A stretch of DNA of 27,350 nt, from contig DATEGX010000076.1 of the NCBI GenBank assembly GCA_035279875.1, positions 1 to 27,350 on the forward strand, in the 5' to 3' direction. Below are positions 15,228-22,664 of the stretch, piece after piece (positions within the stretch are counted from its first letter, which is position 1; each line of letters begins with the position of its first letter). The position numbers were made by a program, and so were the translations under genes. Under the pieces are notes generated by a model. That model did no database searches. It was not told where the DNA came from and saw only the letters and a list, made by a program, of their open reading frames with translations. The DNA comes from JAMXLL01 sp035279875. GTDB lineage: Bacteria > Desulfobacterota > Binatia > Binatales > Binataceae.

Positions 15228-15968
15228 TCACCACTGCTCGTAACGAACCGCCCGCCGCTCGTAGCCCGAGCCGCGCAGCAGATCGCGCAGCTTGAGCACT
15301 CCTCCGCCGACGCCGGCGACGAAAAACTGGCGGCTGCGGTTGCTATCCGCCGCGACCCATCGGGTCTGCGCAATTTCCAGCAGTCTGCCGTGGAGCGAAT
15401 CGGGACCGCCCTCGATCACGGTCGGCTCAAAGGTGAAGCGCCGGGACGAACGCGCGAGCCCTTCGAGTTCATCACGATAGAGCAGATGATCGGGCCGGTC
15501 GGCCGCATACACGAGATGGATCGGAGGTCCGTCGGCTGATACCAGCGCACGCCGGATCATCGGACGAACCGGCGCGATTGCGGTGCCCTCGGCGATGAAC
15601 ACCGCCTCGCGTTCGGGCGATTCCTCCAGCGTGAAAGCGCCAAACGGACCGGTAAAATCCAGCACATCGCCAGCCCGCCGATTGAACATCCAGGCGGCGC
15701 CGGGACCGTTCGGAACCAGGTTGAAGCATAGCTCGAACGGTTCACCGTCTTCCGGGCTGGTCGCGATCGTGTAAGGGCGCAGGCGGGTTTCATTGGCCAG
15801 TGGGATCGCGACCGAGATGAACATCCCGGGCGAGAATCGCGGCAGCGGCCGGTTCACCATGCGCAGGAACAGCGATCGCGTATCCGCGCAATGGTCGAAG
15901 ATGCGCTCGACCCGGGCTTGATAGTTCGGCCGCTCGCGCGAAGCGGCGGGAGGTCCGCCGGAAGCCAT
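15228..15968 (-). CDS. Ferredoxin-NAD(P)+ reductase-type flavoprotein
   Basis: The product has 246 residues. An FAD-binding beta-barrel (about 12-115) carries RPYTIATSP at 64-72, the family's RxYS/T flavin site. A Rossmann NAD domain (about 120-245) starts AVFIAEGTAIAPVRPMI, where the usual GTGIAP has Ala for the second Gly. It ends with RSRQFFVAGVGGGVLKLRDLL. It transfers electrons from NAD(P)H to a ferredoxin or oxygenase. I chose ATG 15968 because it lies one base after the ferredoxin stop (TGA-G-ATG); upstream in-frame residues are out of character. It pairs with the 2Fe-2S ferredoxin upstream and converges with the oxygenase beta-subunit genes. Confidence 0.9.
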   Translation of the reverse strand: MASGGPPAASRERPNYQARVERIFDHCADTRSLFLRMVNRPLPRFSPGMFISVAIPLANETRLRPYTIATSPEDGEPFELCFNLVPNGPGAAWMFNRRAGDVLDFTGPFGAFTLEESPEREAVFIAEGTAIAPVRPMIRRALVSADGPPIHLVYAADRPDHLLYRDELEGLARSSRRFTFEPTVIEGGPDSLHGRLLEIAQTRWVAADSNRSRQFFVAGVGGGVLKLRDLLRGSGYERRAVRYEQW

Positions 15969-15969
15969 C

Positions 15970-16344
15970 TCAGTCGCCGTGGCTCTCGCTGACCTGGTTG
16001 ATCGTGAAGCGCGGCACCACGACCACGATCTCCGCATCCGGGTCCTCGACCACCGCCTGGCATCCGAGGCGCGAATGGGGGGTCAGGCCCGGCGCGCGGT
16101 CGAGCATGTCCTCCTCCTGCTCCGAGGCCTCGGAGAGCCGCTCGAGTCCCTGCTTTACAACCACGTGACAGGTGGTGCAGGCGCAGTTGCCGCCGCACGC
16201 GTGTTCGAGATGGATACCGTGGCCGAGGAGAATATCCAGCACCGATCCGGGCTGGCCGTCATGCTGGAAGGGGGCGGCAGCCGGGTCGAATTCGAGGACC
16301 CGCTCGGGGTCGCCGTTTTCGTAAATTACGCGAATTTTAGCCAT
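15970..16344 (-). CDS. 2Fe-2S ferredoxin (adrenodoxin/Isc type)
   Basis: This soluble one-electron carrier of 124 residues is slightly longer than the common 105-115. The cluster ligands are Cys50, Cys56, Cys59 (spacing CX5CX2C in HACGGNCACTTCH) and Cys95 in SRLGCQAVV. Cys54 is an extra Cys, as in the Escherichia coli Isc ferredoxin. The C-terminal strand EIVVVVPRFTIN matches the adrenodoxin fold. The gene is immediately followed by the flavin reductase, so the pair probably forms an NAD(P)H-to-ferredoxin electron chain. The terminal oxidase could be a Rieske oxygenase (a beta subunit is adjacent) or a P450 outside the window. Confidence 0.95.
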   Translation of the reverse strand: MAKIRVIYENGDPERVLEFDPAAAPFQHDGQPGSVLDILLGHGIHLEHACGGNCACTTCHVVVKQGLERLSEASEQEEDMLDRAPGLTPHSRLGCQAVVEDPDAEIVVVVPRFTINQVSESHGD

Positions 16345-16566
16345 TCAAAAGGGCGCGGATGCTCAGCACCCGCGCACTTACAAGACTATGCCGCCAGCCT
16401 CTCCGACGGAACAACCTCAACCCGGCGTCCCGCGAAGGGTCAAGCTCGACGCTCGCGCGACGAAGCGCATCAGCCAGGGATCGGGCAGCATTTCACACGC
16501 AACTCGGACCGCAAATGGAGATCAAGAGCGCGGGCCGGGCCGCAAACGGTTAGTTACGGTAGGTTC

Positions 16567-16989
16567 TTAATGCCTATTCAGAAACAAATGTTTTTCCGCG
16601 ATCTTGGCCTTAAGCGACGTGTTCAAATCTCTTAAGTACTGAATATGCGCTTCCAATTTAGCTTCCGCCAATTGCGACAACTTGTCGATGTGCCTCCAAC
16701 TCGCAACAATTTCATCGGCTGTTAAATTGTGATGTCGAATTGCCATTTCTTGATCATCTTTATCGGCGAAAGCTTTCGTTACACCTTCGTTGTTCTCGTT
16801 AAACTTCGCTTGTTCGGTTGCCAACCATTCCAACAACGCTTCTTCATGCGTTTCTAGTGCGTGTTTGCGAAGTACCCATTTTAGCTTGCGGTATTCGGCG
16901 AACGCCGGTTCGCGGTGATCAATATAGAGTTTCCCGATACGCGCATCCCTAGCTTCAAGCCCTAAGACAATTTCATCTATCGACGGCAT
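16567..16989 (-). CDS. Unknown 140-residue helical protein in a low-GC island
   Basis: I do not recognise a family. The product is highly charged and predicted to be almost entirely helical (heptad-like Leu/Ile/Ala spacing through EAFAEYRKLKWVLRKH and LAEAKLEAHIQYLRDL), with no signal peptide or membrane segment. The ATG at 16989 lies 13 bp inside the end of the degraded transposase frame. GC content is visibly lower than in the flanking genes and codons are less biased, which suggests transfer with the mobile element. The 222 bp between its stop and the ferredoxin start shows no gene. Confidence 0.6.
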   Translation of the reverse strand: MPSIDEIVLGLEARDARIGKLYIDHREPAFAEYRKLKWVLRKHALETHEEALLEWLATEQAKFNENNEGVTKAFADKDDQEMAIRHHNLTADEIVASWRHIDKLSQLAEAKLEAHIQYLRDLNTSLKAKIAEKHLFLNRH

Positions 16990-17326
16990 AACTTGCTCTT
17001 ATTGCCTGGTTTAATGGACTTCAGAAGAGCTCGATTGAATTGTTCCATATCTTCGTCGGTGAGATTCTCTGGACGTTTGCGCAGCTATTCATCTTCGGCG
17101 CGAGGGGTGGCAAATACACGCGGACATTTTAGCGCTTCAAGCATTGCGCCGCTACGTACCGCACGTCGTAATAGTTCGCGAACATATTGGGATTCTTGCG
17201 ACTCTTGAAGCGCCATGAGAACTCATTCATGTAGAGCGGCAGATATTCCTTGCAGACGTCGTGGTACTGCCATAGTCCCCAAATTAGGGTGCGCACGAAC
17301 GTGGGCGGTTCACACCTGAGCTTCAT
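16977..17326 (-). pseudogene. Decayed transposase C-terminus (IS1595/ISXO2-like) with frameshift and amber stop
   Basis: The - strand encodes a stretch with HDVCKEYLPLYMNEFSWRF followed by RKNPNMF, like the end of IS1595-family (ISXO2-type) DDE transposases. After RKNPNMF the original frame runs into a TAA at 17131-17129. In the next frame, from about 17180, the sequence continues RELLRRAVRSGAMLEALKC and then PRVFATPRAEDE. This suggests a single-base indel. That second frame then meets TAG at 17087-17085, where a CAG Gln would restore a coherent reading, followed by LRKRPENLTDEDMEQFNRAL. The N-terminal catalytic half is missing and the visible part ends near the stop of the cyclase gene. No clear terminal inverted repeats were found. 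The alternative reading is a separate ORF with ATG at 17216. Confidence 0.6.
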
Positions 17327-17336
17327 CCAAGTCCTT

Positions 17337-18074
17337 CTACGGCAGCACCGCGAAGATGCGGGCGGGGGTGCCGCTGGCCCCGCCGAGCTTCATCGGAATA
17401 CAAAAGATAATCGCGCTCGTTGCCGGCAGTTTCCCGGCGTTGGCAATGTTCTCGAAGGCCGGCCGCCCCGCCCCAAGCCATCGCCGATGCACCGCAAAAT
17501 CCACCGAATCGCCCGGATCGATACTGGCCGTGTCGATCGCGATAGCCGCGACCGTGCGCCGTTCCAGCAGCAAGTCGACCGCGGCGAGCGAAAAGCCGGG
17601 AAACCTGAGTCGGGAGCCGTCACCACTAGCGCAGCCGAGATAACGCTGCGGCTCTGGCCAGAAGCGGCCCCATCCGGAGCGCGCCAGCACGATCGCGGCG
17701 GGCGGAATGGCTCCGTGCGCGCTTTCCCAATGCTCAACATCCTCGGCGCTCAAAGTCGCCGCCGGGTCGGCCGCGGCCCGCGCTGAAAAGTCGATAACCG
17801 CGAGCGGACCAATCGTGATCGGCACCTGGTCGGCGGTGAGTCCGCCGGCGCTGAAATGGATGGGCGCATCCATATGGGTGCCGGCGTGCTCAGCCGTCGC
17901 GAAGCTGCCGGAGGCGTAAAAATAGCCCTGCGGCGTTATCCCGTAATGATCGAAGCGATGGCTGAAAGGAGTGTCGCCCGGCCAGCCAATCGCCGCCGAA
18001 TCCAGCCGGTAGGTCAGGTCGACAATCTTCGCCGGATCAATCGCCGGATGAGCAGGCCAGCCGCGCGAGGCCAT
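17337..18074 (-). CDS. Cyclase-family (kynurenine formamidase-like) metal hydrolase
   Basis: The product has 245 residues. The family's metal-binding motif HxGTHxDxPxH is present as His63-Ala-Gly-Thr-His67-Met-Asp69-Ala-Pro-Ile-His73, followed by the Phe of HF. Other family stretches are DLTYRLD near the start and AIDTASIDPGDS at the putative active-site Asp-Ser region. Members hydrolyse amide bonds, as in arylformamidase or isatin hydrolase; the substrate here is unknown. It starts with ATG 18074, 61 bp after the GGT-family stop, so the two are probably one transcript. Its 3' end is where the low-GC IS-remnant island begins. Confidence 0.9.
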   Translation of the reverse strand: MASRGWPAHPAIDPAKIVDLTYRLDSAAIGWPGDTPFSHRFDHYGITPQGYFYASGSFATAEHAGTHMDAPIHFSAGGLTADQVPITIGPLAVIDFSARAAADPAATLSAEDVEHWESAHGAIPPAAIVLARSGWGRFWPEPQRYLGCASGDGSRLRFPGFSLAAVDLLLERRTVAAIAIDTASIDPGDSVDFAVHRRWLGAGRPAFENIANAGKLPATSAIIFCIPMKLGGASGTPARIFAVLP

Positions 18075-18135
18075 CGGAGTTGCGGCTAGCGCAACCGCCG
18101 GCGCGGCGCTGGCGTCGTGGCCGCCGAGGCAACCG

Positions 18136-19905
18136 CTACCATCCGATCGCCTGCGCGGCCATCACCACCGCCAATTGCCCGCGCGGGTCGGCGCCGCCTT
18201 CGAGCAGCCGACGCCGCGGGTCGAAGCGGATTCCCAGCACGTGCCCCTCGCACCATGGGGGTCGGACCTGGACCTTATGGCCGCGCGCCGCGAGTTCGTC
18301 GGCGACCCGCTGGCCGATCCGCTCCTCCATCCGCAGGACACCCGGCTGTACGTTGTGCGGATAGAAGGTCGAGGGGAAGTGGGCGGTGGAAAAGCGCGGC
18401 GCCTCGATCGCTTCCTGCACGTCCATCCCGAAGTCGACCAGGTTGAGGAAGAATTGCAGGGTCCATTGATCCTGCTGGTCGCCGCCCGGCGTGCCGAAGG
18501 ACAGGAATGGCTCGCCGTCGCGGGTCGCGAGCGAAGGGGTGAGCGTGGTGCGCGGCCGCTTGCCCGGCCGGAGCGCGTTGGGATGGCGTTCGTCGAGGAA
18601 GAAAGTCTGCATCCGGCTGCCGAGCGGAAAGCCCAGCGTATCGATAACCGGCGAACTCGGAATCCATCCGCCGCTCGCGGTGCATGCGACCATGTTGCCA
18701 CGGCCGTCCGCAGCGGTGACGTGAATCGTGCCGGCGCCCCATGACCGGGCCTGAGCACCGTCGACGTCGGCAAGGGCGCGCATCGCGACCGGATCGCCCG
18801 GCCGCTGATCCATCGAGGCGCGTCGCGGGTCGATCAACGGGCGGCGCAGGTCGGCATATTCATGCGAAAGCAGACCGTCGAGCGGCACCCGGGTGAATTC
18901 CGGGTCGCCGTAATAGGCCTCGCGGTCGGCAAAGGCGAGCTTGGCCGCCTCGACCGAGTAGTGGATATAGTCGGCGGAATTATGGCCCATCCGGCGCAGG
19001 TCGAGACCTTCGAGCAGGCGCAGTTGCTGGAGAAATACCGGACCCTGCGACCACGGCTGGCATTTGTGGACGGTTACGCCGTGATAATCGACCGCGACCG
19101 CCTGCTCGAACCTGGTGCTGAAGCCGGCGAGGTCGCTCTCCTGCAGCAAGCCACCGTTGGCCTCGGACCATCGCACGATTTCGCGCGCGATATCGCCGCG
19201 GTAGAAACGCTCGCGCGCCGCGTCGATAGCGGACTCACGGCCGCGATTTTTCGCCGTCGCTTCGGCTTCGAGCAGGCGGCGGAAGAAGTGCGTCAATGCC
19301 GGATTTTTGATGATCTCGCCGGGATACGGCAGTTCGCCGTTTGGCATGTAGACGGCGGCGCTGGAAGGCCATTTTTCGCGAAATTTACGCTCGTTGTTGC
19401 GCAACGAGGCTCGGCCGATGAGCCCCGACAGGTCCTGCGGCGTCTCGCCATGACCGCTGAGCCCGGCATGCATCGGCATCCCGTCCTCGCAGAGCTTCAG
19501 GGCGGGTTCCACGACTTCCGCCAGCGTGAGCGTGCCAAACTCCCTCAATGCACTCGCCAACGCGTCAAAGGCGGCAGGAACTCCGGCGGCGAGCAAACCC
19601 TCCGCGGGAATCAGGCTTATATTGAGCGCGCGGTACTGATCGATGGTCGCCCGGGCCGGCGCAGTCATGTTGCCATTGACGGCGACCACCTGCCGGGTCT
19701 TGGCGACGTAGATGAGCATCGGCGCTTCACCGCCAATGGTGTGCATATGAGGGTTGACGACGCCCTCGACCAGGGTTGCGGCCACCGCCGCATCGATCGC
19801 GTTGCCACCGCGGGCGAAAATTCGCGCACCGGCCGAGGCAGAGAGGTAATGCTCGGTCGAAACCATCGCTTCGCGGCCCATTACCTGCGGATAAATCGTC
19901 GTCAT
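18136..19905 (-). CDS. Gamma-glutamyltransferase-family protein
   Basis: This Ntn-hydrolase family member has 589 residues. The autoprocessing and nucleophile Thr is the Thr of GAGTIHVTAADGRGN, Thr393 from the start chosen here. N-terminal stretches STEHYLSASAGARIFARGGNAIDAAVAA and GVVNPHMHTIGGEAPMLIYV, and the C-terminal FGTPGGDQQDQWTLQFFLNLVDFGMDVQEAIEAPRF, match the family. I chose ATG 19905 (MTTIYPQVMG) because GAGGA sits about 8 bp upstream, instead of a TTG 21 bp earlier. There is no obvious signal peptide, unlike many periplasmic GGTs, so a cytosolic acylase or gamma-glutamyl hydrolase role is possible. It precedes the cyclase-family gene. Confidence 0.92.
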   Translation of the reverse strand: MTTIYPQVMGREAMVSTEHYLSASAGARIFARGGNAIDAAVAATLVEGVVNPHMHTIGGEAPMLIYVAKTRQVVAVNGNMTAPARATIDQYRALNISLIPAEGLLAAGVPAAFDALASALREFGTLTLAEVVEPALKLCEDGMPMHAGLSGHGETPQDLSGLIGRASLRNNERKFREKWPSSAAVYMPNGELPYPGEIIKNPALTHFFRRLLEAEATAKNRGRESAIDAARERFYRGDIAREIVRWSEANGGLLQESDLAGFSTRFEQAVAVDYHGVTVHKCQPWSQGPVFLQQLRLLEGLDLRRMGHNSADYIHYSVEAAKLAFADREAYYGDPEFTRVPLDGLLSHEYADLRRPLIDPRRASMDQRPGDPVAMRALADVDGAQARSWGAGTIHVTAADGRGNMVACTASGGWIPSSPVIDTLGFPLGSRMQTFFLDERHPNALRPGKRPRTTLTPSLATRDGEPFLSFGTPGGDQQDQWTLQFFLNLVDFGMDVQEAIEAPRFSTAHFPSTFYPHNVQPGVLRMEERIGQRVADELAARGHKVQVRPPWCEGHVLGIRFDPRRRLLEGGADPRGQLAVVMAAQAIGW

Positions 19906-20127
19906 TGGCAGATCCTCGCCGGTCAAAAAACTGTCGCTAAAATGGACAGGTGCTCAGATCGCGAGCCGGTTTGCACTTTTACCTGACCCGTTTGGCACCG
20001 TGAAGCAAGAGTTTCGCAAAAGGACAGTGAAAGCGCGAATTGAGGAGACGCTGATCCTGCTGCTGCAACTTTGTCTAACGCATGCCTATTGCGGCAGCAG
20101 TCCTGTTTAAATCGTGTAAAAAGCATA

Positions 20128-20157
20128 GTGACATTTGGGCCCAAACCTTGCTATATT
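20128..20157 (+). promoter_or_regulatory. Promoter for the 68-residue unknown gene
   Basis: GTGACA (20128-20133, 5 of 6 to TTGACA) is followed after 18 bp by TATATT (20152-20157), 58 bp upstream of the ATG at 20216. A strong GGAGGT ribosome-binding site at 20201-20206 supports the same gene. Confidence 0.6.
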
Positions 20158-20215
20158 CTCCGGTCGTGAGGACGAGGAAGCCCTGAGGCTAATGGGGGAT
20201 GGAGGTACGACCATC

Positions 20216-20422
20216 ATGGAAAATGTACAAGTTATTGAAGCCCTGGTTGGGCGCCATTGCTCGCTGAAACGTCCGGTACGCGACCGTCAAGGCGTAAGTC
20301 ACTTTAAGGAAAAACCGGTGGTGCTGCGAGAAGTCACGAATCTCGACCGGCGGATGTTTCTGGTGCAATTTGCTGACGGTAGCACCACTTTTCTATTTCC
20401 TGATGAACTCAGCATCGATTAG
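20216..20422 (+). CDS. Unknown 68-residue protein with strong promoter and RBS
   Basis: I do not recognise the family. The 68-residue product begins MENVQVIEALVGRHC and ends in a beta-rich stretch, KPVVLREVTNLDRRMFLVQFADGSTTFLFPDEL, which looks like a small SH3-like barrel. I chose ATG 20216 because GGAGGT lies 9 bp upstream; the upstream in-frame start at 20135 would precede the -10 box and is excluded. It is monocistronic between the divergent GGT gene and the convergent NUDIX gene. Composition suggests a well-expressed small cytosolic protein; no function is assigned. Confidence 0.7.
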   Translation: MENVQVIEALVGRHCSLKRPVRDRQGVSHFKEKPVVLREVTNLDRRMFLVQFADGSTTFLFPDELSID

Positions 20423-20501
20423 CTCGGATGCCGACCGCTTCTTTCGGAAAAGCCGCGCCGAGTATACCCTCGGCGTGGTCGCGGGGAGTTAACCGACCGC
20501 G

Positions 20502-21032
20502 TTAGTCGCGTCGATCGCGCAGAAACGCATTTGCACGATACAGTGCCGCGATTGTTTTCGCATCGATAATTTCGCCCTGCGAGACCATCGCTAGTGCTCG
20601 CTCCAGCGCAATCTTTTCAACTCTTATAACTTCGTCATCATCTAGCTGACCTGCCGCGACGGACAGTTCGCGCGCCAGGTACAGATCTATTCGCTCATCG
20701 CAGAAGCTCGGAATCGTCACGATTGACCCGAGATGGTCCCAACGCTGGGCTACAATTGCCGCCTCTTCGCGCAATTCCCGTTGCGCGCATTGAAGCGGCG
20801 TCTCGTCGCCATCACGGCATCCGGCAGGAATTTCACGCAGCCATCCACCAATCGCATGACGATATTGCGTCAGCATCGTGACAGTCCCGTCCGCATCGAG
20901 TGCGACGATTGCGCTCGCTCCGGGATGCCGAATCACGGCCAAATCGATGGTTACACCGTTGGGCAATTGCGCGTTCTCGACGCCGATATCTACCACGCCA
21001 AGTTTGAGAATCGGACGGCGCGCTGAAGCCAT
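20502..21032 (-). CDS. NUDIX hydrolase (ADP-ribose pyrophosphatase-like)
   Basis: The product has 176 residues. The NUDIX box GX5EX7REUXEEXGU is present in GCRDGDETPLQCAQRELREEAAI: Gly, Glu after five residues, then REL-R-EE. The usual Gly near the end is replaced by Ala. The REIPAGCRDGDE lead-in and the preceding MLTQYRHAIGGWL resemble ADP-ribose pyrophosphatases, which hydrolyse nucleoside diphosphates linked to X. The start is ATG 21032; it is divergent from the DsbA-like gene with 86 bp between starts. The small substitution means activity should be tested, but EE and the upstream Glu needed for Mg binding remain. Confidence 0.88.
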   Translation of the reverse strand: MASARRPILKLGVVDIGVENAQLPNGVTIDLAVIRHPGASAIVALDADGTVTMLTQYRHAIGGWLREIPAGCRDGDETPLQCAQRELREEAAIVAQRWDHLGSIVTIPSFCDERIDLYLARELSVAAGQLDDDEVIRVEKIALERALAMVSQGEIIDAKTIAALYRANAFLRDRRD

Positions 21033-21118
21033 TGCTCAAGCATGAGACCGCTGCGGTGCGCGCACAAGCGCGGCGCGTTGATTGGCGGTCGGCGCTGCGC
21101 GATTATTGGCGCTCAGTC

Positions 21119-21730
21119 ATGGCCGAAGCGCGTCTCATCGTCCCTATATACTTCGATTATGCTTCGACGCTCTGCTACATCGCATGGCGGATCGTGCGCG
21201 AGCTCGAGGCGGAACTCGCCTTCACACCGCTATGGAAGGGAGTGCCGATTCGCCTGCGCGATCGCAAGGCCAGCCCGGGCAACTCGCTAGGACCGATCGA
21301 ACGCGAAAAGATCGCGACCGTTATCGCTGAGACCGGCGTGCCGGTGACTGCGCCCGAAATTTGGATAGACTCGGAGGCCGCGCTGATGGGCTCCGAACTG
21401 GCGCGCCGGGCCGGCGCTTTCGAGCCATTTCACACCGGAGTGTTTCGCGCCGCCTTCGAACTCCGCCAGGACATTGCGGATCTCGATCGGCTGAGCGAAA
21501 TCGCGGTCGCGGCCGGAATGGAGGGCGAGGAATTTCGCCGGAACCTTGAAAACCGCCTGACCGCGGGGCAAATCGCCGAAAATCATAGCGAGGCCGAGCG
21601 CTTCTCCGCGTTGGGCTTTCCGACCTTCATGCTGGGTGAGTTTCCGCTGATCGGGATCCAGCCCAAAGAAACGATGCGGCTCCTTTTGCGCCGTTTTCTC
21701 GAGCAGCGCCGCGAGCAGCCGCAGGCCTGA
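21119..21730 (+). CDS. DsbA/HCCA-isomerase-like thioredoxin-fold protein
   Basis: The product has 203 residues. The N-terminus IVPIYFDYASTLCYIAWRIV shows the strand-turn-helix of the DsbA superfamily, with Ser16 and Cys19 where DsbA has CxxC. There is only one Cys, as in 2-hydroxychromene-2-carboxylate isomerase and kappa-GST relatives. An inserted helical domain follows (LGPIEREKIATVIAETGV and after), and LGFPTFMLGEFPLIGIQPKETM provides the cis-Pro strand and C-terminal helix. I chose ATG 21119 as the start because the first 29 residues of the longer frame are Arg-rich and not family-like. Possible role: glutathione-dependent isomerase or oxidoreductase, perhaps in aromatic breakdown. No signal peptide is seen. 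Confidence 0.8.
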   Translation: MAEARLIVPIYFDYASTLCYIAWRIVRELEAELAFTPLWKGVPIRLRDRKASPGNSLGPIEREKIATVIAETGVPVTAPEIWIDSEAALMGSELARRAGAFEPFHTGVFRAAFELRQDIADLDRLSEIAVAAGMEGEEFRRNLENRLTAGQIAENHSEAERFSALGFPTFMLGEFPLIGIQPKETMRLLLRRFLEQRREQPQA

Positions 21731-21741
21731 CGCCTCGCACG

Positions 21742-22578
21742 TCAGCGCGACAGGAACACCGGGCAGGGTGCGTTGCGCATCACGTATTCGGTGTTCGAGC
21801 CGATCACCATCTCGATAAAGCGGCTGTGGCCGTAAGAGCCGACGAACACCAGGTCGGCGTCGTACTGATTGAGGAAGCCGATGATGCCTTCGTGAGTGTT
21901 GCCCTGAACGAGCGTGAATTCGGCTTTCACCGAGTAGGGTTCGAGGTAGGCGCGCGCCTCGTTGAGAGTCTTCTGGCCCAGCCGGGAATCGCGCGCGACC
22001 GTAATCACCGCCAGCGGAACCTCGAGCAGAGCGCTCAGTTCGGCCGCCGCGCGCATTGCCCGCGAGGCCCGTTCGCTGCCGTCGTAAGCCAGCACAGGCC
22101 GGTTGATTTCCCTGAATTGCCGCGGCGAAACCAGCAACGGGCGCGGAGACTTGCGGGCCACGCTCTCGGTGGTTGAGCCGAGCAGCCCGGTCGAGAAGCG
22201 CTCGTTGACCCCGCGATGGCCGATCATTACCAGGTCGGCGCTGCGGGCCCGTTCACAGACCTGGTTGGCGACCACACCCACGTCGAGCAGGATTTCGGCG
22301 TTGACTCGCTCGCGCCGCGCCGCGGCGGCGAACTCCTCGAGCACGGCCTGGCCGCGGGCGGTCAATACCTCGCGCATCCGCGACGAAAGGTCGAGGTATG
22401 GTTCAAGTCCGAGCGAGCCTGAGATATCATGAAAAAACGGGCCTTCGATTGAGACGATGTCGACCACATGAAGGCCAATTAGGGTGGCGTCGAGCCGCCG
22501 CGCCAGGTAGAAGGCGTAGCGCTGGGCCCCACGCGAATGTTCGGAGGTATCGATGCCGACCAGAATTTGCTTGATCAT
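21742..22578 (-). CDS. Tandem universal stress protein (UspA-like, two domains)
   Basis: This cytosolic nucleotide-binding stress protein has 278 residues, two Usp units of about 140 each. Unit 1 starts MIKQILVGIDTSEHSRGAQ and ends near GHRGVNERFSTGLLGSTTESVAR. Its ATP loop has ten residues between the glycines instead of the usual nine (G-2x-G-9x-G-S/T). Unit 2 starts PVLAYDGSERASRAM and ends VGSYGHSRFIEMVIGSNTEYVMRNAPCPVFLSR, with the usual spacing. I chose ATG 22578 because upstream in-frame sequence to 22797 is not family-like. It is convergent with the DsbA-like gene and divergent from the 99-residue gene. Confidence 0.93.
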   Translation of the reverse strand: MIKQILVGIDTSEHSRGAQRYAFYLARRLDATLIGLHVVDIVSIEGPFFHDISGSLGLEPYLDLSSRMREVLTARGQAVLEEFAAAARRERVNAEILLDVGVVANQVCERARSADLVMIGHRGVNERFSTGLLGSTTESVARKSPRPLLVSPRQFREINRPVLAYDGSERASRAMRAAAELSALLEVPLAVITVARDSRLGQKTLNEARAYLEPYSVKAEFTLVQGNTHEGIIGFLNQYDADLVFVGSYGHSRFIEMVIGSNTEYVMRNAPCPVFLSR

Positions 22579-22664
22579 CGGCGCGGCCTCTCGTCCTGAG
22601 GATCGCGATAGCACTCGACACGGGGCGCGCTCAAGTGCGCCATGGCGATTTAATCTGGAAGCAG

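Noticed and set aside
17250..17786. 178-codon + strand open frame across the end of the cyclase gene
   Set aside because: It is antisense to the cyclase gene and composed mostly of Arg/Gly-rich shadow sequence.
18862..19986. 374-codon + strand open frame opposite the GGT-family gene
   Set aside because: It mirrors the codon pattern of the real gene on the other strand and has no recognisable domain or ribosome-binding site.
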